This document shows positions 59,888 through 64,000 of a stretch of 64,000 bases of DNA, piece after piece. The stretch is from Paracamarosporium sp. OC-R06-R3. Lineage: Eukaryota; Ascomycota; Dothideomycetes; Pleosporales; Didymosphaeriaceae. Made by a program: the position numbers and the translations under genes. Position 1 is the first letter of the stretch; each line of letters opens with the position of its first letter. Below the pieces are notes generated by a model that made no database searches, was not told where the DNA came from, and was given only the letters and a program-made list of their open reading frames with translations. The DNA lies in the NCBI GenBank assembly GCA_019828545.1, contig JACVRA010000165.1, forward strand, positions 803,601 to 867,600, in the 5' to 3' direction.

Positions 59888-60491
59888 AATCATACAATCC
59901 GTAAATAAAACCACTAGCGTATTTGAATCTAATCTACTATAGGACCGCAAAGTTTCTAAAATTGTAACGGGTACTTCTACAATTGATACTAATAAATTCG
60001 ATAGTTATACTGGCAATAAGGTCTTTGGTACTGCGGAGCGTACACTCGCTGGTGATTGGCCACTCCTTCGTCATCAAAATTATGGGATTGGTCTACCTCT
60101 CCACGTTGGCAAAAAGGGCTAGATGTGCAGTGTATGCGCAAATTGTCTTCAGTTCTCAGGGAATACTCTATTCATGGCTCAAACTAGCGTGTCCGGAGAT
60201 TGCACGTGAAGTCACTTTTTCAAGCTGCTCCAGAGTATCTGCTGATTCTTCTTACTGCTTTAGCAAGATCTTTAGGCTCGTGCAGCAACTTATTTAACAG
60301 CGACAAGCGAGATTGATTTACTCTCATTCAGCGTTAGGTACGGGTAACCGTCGAAGACTCTTATGTGACCAGCCACAAGCCTCGCAATCACCTAGCATAG
60401 ATTAACATCCTAGCCATCGATACTCTGATAGCCTTATCCCAGAACGGCCTCTTCTTAGCTCTTCTTGAACTGGTTCCTCCTGTGTTATTCC
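59888..60491. other. Convergent intergenic region
   Basis: This 604-bp tail-to-tail spacer lies between the rhodopsin-like gene and the next membrane protein gene. I see only short unrecognised frames. Confidence 0.4.
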
Positions 60492-62810
60492 CTAATGAGG
60501 CTCCTCGGATACCCCACGACTACTATTAGATGGCTCTTCTCGTACAAGTCCCAATTCATCATTGCATAAAACAGGTTCATGCAATCTCCCCTCCACGCCC
60601 GTTCTGGAAGAATATTCTATAGCGATTTCTCCGCTACTCGCATTCGATGCAGACTCATATGTACTCTCCGTCGGCACTTCTTCGTTGCCTGCCAAACTCT
60701 GGGTCTTCTCGATGGTGGGTTCATCCATTGACAAGAGGTTGAAAAGGTCGTCTTTTTCTGTAACAGGAACTTCTTGTTCCAACCGAGACCAATGTCCCTG
60801 ACCTTCAGCGACATATGCTCGGCGCTGAAGTTGGTAAACTCCATCTTGTATCCATTGATCAAGCCGTGGCGATAGAGCCTTCCGAAACCGGCTCATGTAT
60901 ATAAGCAATCGGAGAATCAGTAGATCAAAAAGAGTAATGAAGCTTGAAAATGCGATAACAATGGAGAGACCGAGGACGTTGATGTTTCTGAAAAGATTCA
61001 GTGCTGAAACCTAGAAATGAACAACTAGGAAGTGACTTACGCAAATCCGCTAGCCTTGCGCATTCTCTGTTTCTGACATACCAGATTCTCGGCACTTGAG
61101 TTGGCCAAAGAAATGCCATCGGTGTTATTCAGAGCGTTTATACGTACTTGAGGACCAATTGCATGGTCCAGTACTGCAAGCCGAATTCCAGCCCAAGTAG
61201 ATGCCTCCCATCCTTTTACTTCCTCAATCCATTGTTCAGAGCTCATTTTAGTATTCAGTCCATCGCCAATTTTTGCTCTTAAGCTGGAGAAGTTTGCCTG
61301 ATCATATACCATGTTTGCATATATCAACAGTTCCAAAGTTGCCCGCTGTAGTTCGCTGAGGTTTCTGAATTTGAGATCTTCAACCTTGAATCGAAGATAG
61401 CTCAACTCAGAGCAGTCAAACTTCTTGTCCTGCCTTACGCAGAATTGATACTATGAGTGTGTAAGTTTGAAAATGAGAATTGAAGCAGAATATTCCGTAC
61501 CTGTGAAGCACAACCCACAATGCCCAATGGCCTATCTGCCTTCCAGGTGAGGCTTGAAGAGTTGTTCAAGAAATTTATAAGAGACGGTCTGTGTGCAGAG
61601 AACACAGGGTCATCAATTGGAGTGTACGACTCGACCGCGTGAGTGTTTATTCCATGTAAAAAGATGTCTGCATCGGGTCTGATTAACTCAGGAGCCGCGT
61701 TAAAAGCTGACATCCCGTCTATCTCACTGTCTTTATAATACCCTAGCGCGCTATCATGGTTAGCGCATTTATCAATGGTTACAAGTTATCTCACACTTAC
61801 GTATGCGTGTAGAAGGCTAAAAGACGGCTTGACAAATTCCCGACCACGAATGTAAAGTTGAATTCCCGATTATCTACCTGTGCTCCATAAGAGTAGCCAG
61901 TGACGTTTACCTCTTCAAGAGGTATGTGTAGATGCCTTGATCCTGAGAAGCGTCTAGCATCCACGACCTCCGTTCGATTTTCCTGTGAGAGTACGGCACA
62001 CGTTGTCACCCTCCTATATTGCACCTCCTCTTCTGGTGGTAACATCAAGCCGAAGGCAGAATTCGTATTCTGGGGCCCAGAGTCGAACTGAACAGCGGAC
62101 AAATTCTGCAGGCATAGATTGTCCTGGAAAGGACACCCTACTCGTCTCTCTGTAAGCTCAACCCTTGGGTTTATGAATGATGAGCACTCTGGACCAGGTT
62201 CATCCGTCATGTAGCATCGATCCGACATACTCCCGGCAATAGATCCCGTGTACTGATGATACGAATTAAATACAGACGCCTTTATCTGAGGATACAACGT
62301 AATGTATCCACAGTATTGGCTCTTGACAAGAACCTCGATATTGTTTGAAGTAACGACGTAAGATGAGTAAATACTAGTCGCTACAGACGCAGCGGTGAAC
62401 AGTACTGCTAAGCCGGTCATGGGCAACAATCTCAATAGGGTAGCAGGGACAATACGCCTCCATGACCACCAAAGTTTGATATGGTTAGTGATAACCGCTG
62501 TCGCTGATGGCTGGGTCCTGAGAAAAACTTGCTCCTGTCGAAATAAGCCTGGTTTTGGTTCGGAGACACTTCGGTAATGGTGTGAAAAGAATACAATGAC
62601 ATGCCAGAGGTGCGTGATAGCTGTCTTGCTGTTAAGAAGCGAAGCACCGGCCATATGAGCGTACTCACCTATCGAGGAAAGTAGCGAAAGCAGTGAAACT
62701 ATGATGATGCCAGTTCTCGAGTCTGTGGTGATTGTTTTTCCTAGTACTGGTCCATAGACCTCATTGGTCCACAGTCCCCGCTTAACGTATTTCGGGTCCA
62801 GTTCTGCCAT
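60492..62810 (-). CDS. Conserved fungal membrane protein of unknown function
   Basis: Four exons (62810-61801, 61750-61501, 61450-61041, 60987-60492) encode about 721 residues; introns are 50, 50 and 53 bp. The start is the ATG at 62810 (MAELDPKYVKRGLWTNEVYG). Early on comes GPVLGKTITTDSRTGIIIV, a motif I associate with a widespread but uncharacterised Pezizomycotina family. Membrane segments lie at about residues 33-50 (TGIIIVSLLSLLSSIG), about 125-155 (LLPMTGLAVLFTAASVATSI) and about 560-585 (LSIVIAFSSFITLFDLLILR). Between the second and third is a large, presumably extracellular, region of roughly 400 residues with many NXS/T sites and about a dozen cysteines. The C-terminal tail of about 130 residues is acidic and S/E-rich. 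The layout suggests a surface protein or receptor, but no function is assigned. Confidence 0.83.
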
Positions 62811-63660
62811 TTTCAAAAGTATGAGCGGGGAATGGAATGGGAACTAAGGTCTGGAGGTAACTCGTTCAATGGGTCAGAGCCTACGAGCTGAAAACTGGGT
62901 TAAATAAATGTCGTCCACTGAGACCTAGTAACTCTAATTATGGTAGTTCATAGATAACCTATATGCAATCAATGCAAAGTTGTTTAAAACCCTGTCAACC
63001 AAAGCGGGGTCACAAGCTGAATGTATGCAGCAAGCATGCAGCGGACCGTAGAAGGATCAATAAGATCGGAATCCGAAATCTGCCGCAAGACTGGATCTTT
63101 TTTTGTTCGATAACTACACTTCTGAGAAATCTGTGGCAGTGGTGCGCAACTAACAACCACCGATTCTTAATGACGTACCAAGATCGAAATAATTCGACAG
63201 ATTGATCTTGACGTATTGCAACACTTTTCCGCGCTCAGAAGTACTGCACATAGCGCCTATGTTCGTATTGAGTGCCACATTAGCCAAGGATTAACTTAGA
63301 CCCTAGCTCCAGTACATTTGACGCAGTATTCCAACAAAATATTTTCAATTTCGAGAGTCCAACTGTCGTGAAAGAGTTTTTGCAATCCAACCAATACAGT
63401 CAAATAGTCCTTATTAAACTCTAGCAATGGGGAATCCGACTTTGCGGTTTCGATATCCTTTTGCTGATTACATCGCATTTCCGCCCCCCAGACGGCCCCC
63501 GGAAAAAGTGCGAACCATGCGAACTCATATAGTTGATAACAACTCCAGCAAAAGAAAGAATGCAGCTTTTTGGACCCTAAATGCTTTTGATGACCGCTGG
63601 CCTACCTAGTGAAAGATCATATGCCTATGAGAATGGGGATGACTGGGGGCGAGAAGCTAT
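62811..63660. other. Upstream region of the membrane protein gene
   Basis: No gene is supported. Open frames at 63296-63478 (minus) and 63427-63609 (plus) are short, overlap each other and have no family resemblance. Confidence 0.4.
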
Positions 63661-64000
63661 GCTAGCTTGTGTTAACTATTGGCACAACAGAGCAAAGTGG
63701 CCCACAACAACCAGGCATTTTCTAAGGTAATTAAGAAATACTAAGTACTAAGGGATGATAGGGTAGTGAGCTGCTCAATCCCTATAGACTAAGACTTATC
63801 TAAAAGAGTATAGAAATGTATACTTTATCTATTGTAGTATAGAAAAAAAAGACAATAATTATATTATATTCATGGTTCCTGAGTGCATGGGCAAAACACT
63901 CCCCTTTATTGTCAAACCTTTTAGCTATTAAAACCCCTCATAGTGATACATATACAATATAATATATTATAACGTAACTACGTAGCGAGTCGCCACTCCA
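63661..64000. other. AT-rich window end, possible edge of a degraded transposon
   Basis: From about 63720 the sequence becomes strongly A/T-rich with many TA steps (ATATAATATATTATAACG, CTAAGTACTAAGG). The change in composition is sharp compared with the rest of the window. This is what repeat-induced point mutation leaves in fungal transposons, but no coding relic or terminal repeat can be seen before the window ends. Confidence 0.4.

Overview
The window is nuclear DNA of a filamentous ascomycete, most likely of the Pezizomycotina and plausibly a Dothideomycete of the Pleosporales type. The evidence is the gene content (eisosome protein Eis1, PAM17, sphingolipid C9-methyltransferase, two Zn2Cys6 regulators, a hybrid histidine kinase, two STAND/NACHT-type proteins) together with short GT-AG introns, mostly 45 to 93 bp. 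All exon structures here were rebuilt by hand. Each joined reading frame adds up to a multiple of three, which is a strong internal check.

Layout. 0.3-6.7 kb: an AAA+ ATPase (-) diverges from a STAND-like protein (+) whose nucleotide-binding loop is eroded. 7.2-11.2 kb: an eight-exon PAS hybrid histidine kinase (-) with a CRE-like promoter element. 12.0-15.9 kb: deoxyribose-phosphate aldolase (-) diverges from a Zn2Cys6 regulator (+), followed by the wreck of a phenol 2-monooxygenase-like gene. 17.7-22.1 kb: a 1436-residue, acidic, low-complexity, probably nuclear protein of unknown role. 23.8-25.7 kb: a secreted PQQ-type beta-propeller dehydrogenase. 25.7-28.4 kb: gene-poor DNA with a few copies of a dispersed motif.

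28.5-46.8 kb is a dense housekeeping block: phosphomannomutase (SEC53), a second Zn2Cys6 regulator with two tiny exons in its zinc cluster, PAM17 (mitochondrial import motor), sphingolipid C9-methyltransferase, a tyrosine-phosphatase-like enzyme, EIS1 and a conserved 885-residue protein. Mannose activation, glucosylceramide modification and eisosome scaffolding all concern the cell envelope, but nothing in the sequence shows that they are co-regulated.

47.2-50.3 kb is the most unusual part: about 17 copies of a roughly 30-bp motif, variable spacers with higher-order repetition, and a 192-bp near-perfect palindrome. It lies beside a 1162-residue NACHT protein (50.5-53.9 kb). 56.1-62.8 kb holds a GMC oxidoreductase, a divergent rhodopsin-like (PTH11-type) membrane protein and a conserved membrane protein of unknown function. 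The last 0.3 kb is strongly AT-rich and may be the edge of a degraded transposon. There are no prokaryotic features, no CRISPR array, no rRNA, and no tRNA that I could support.
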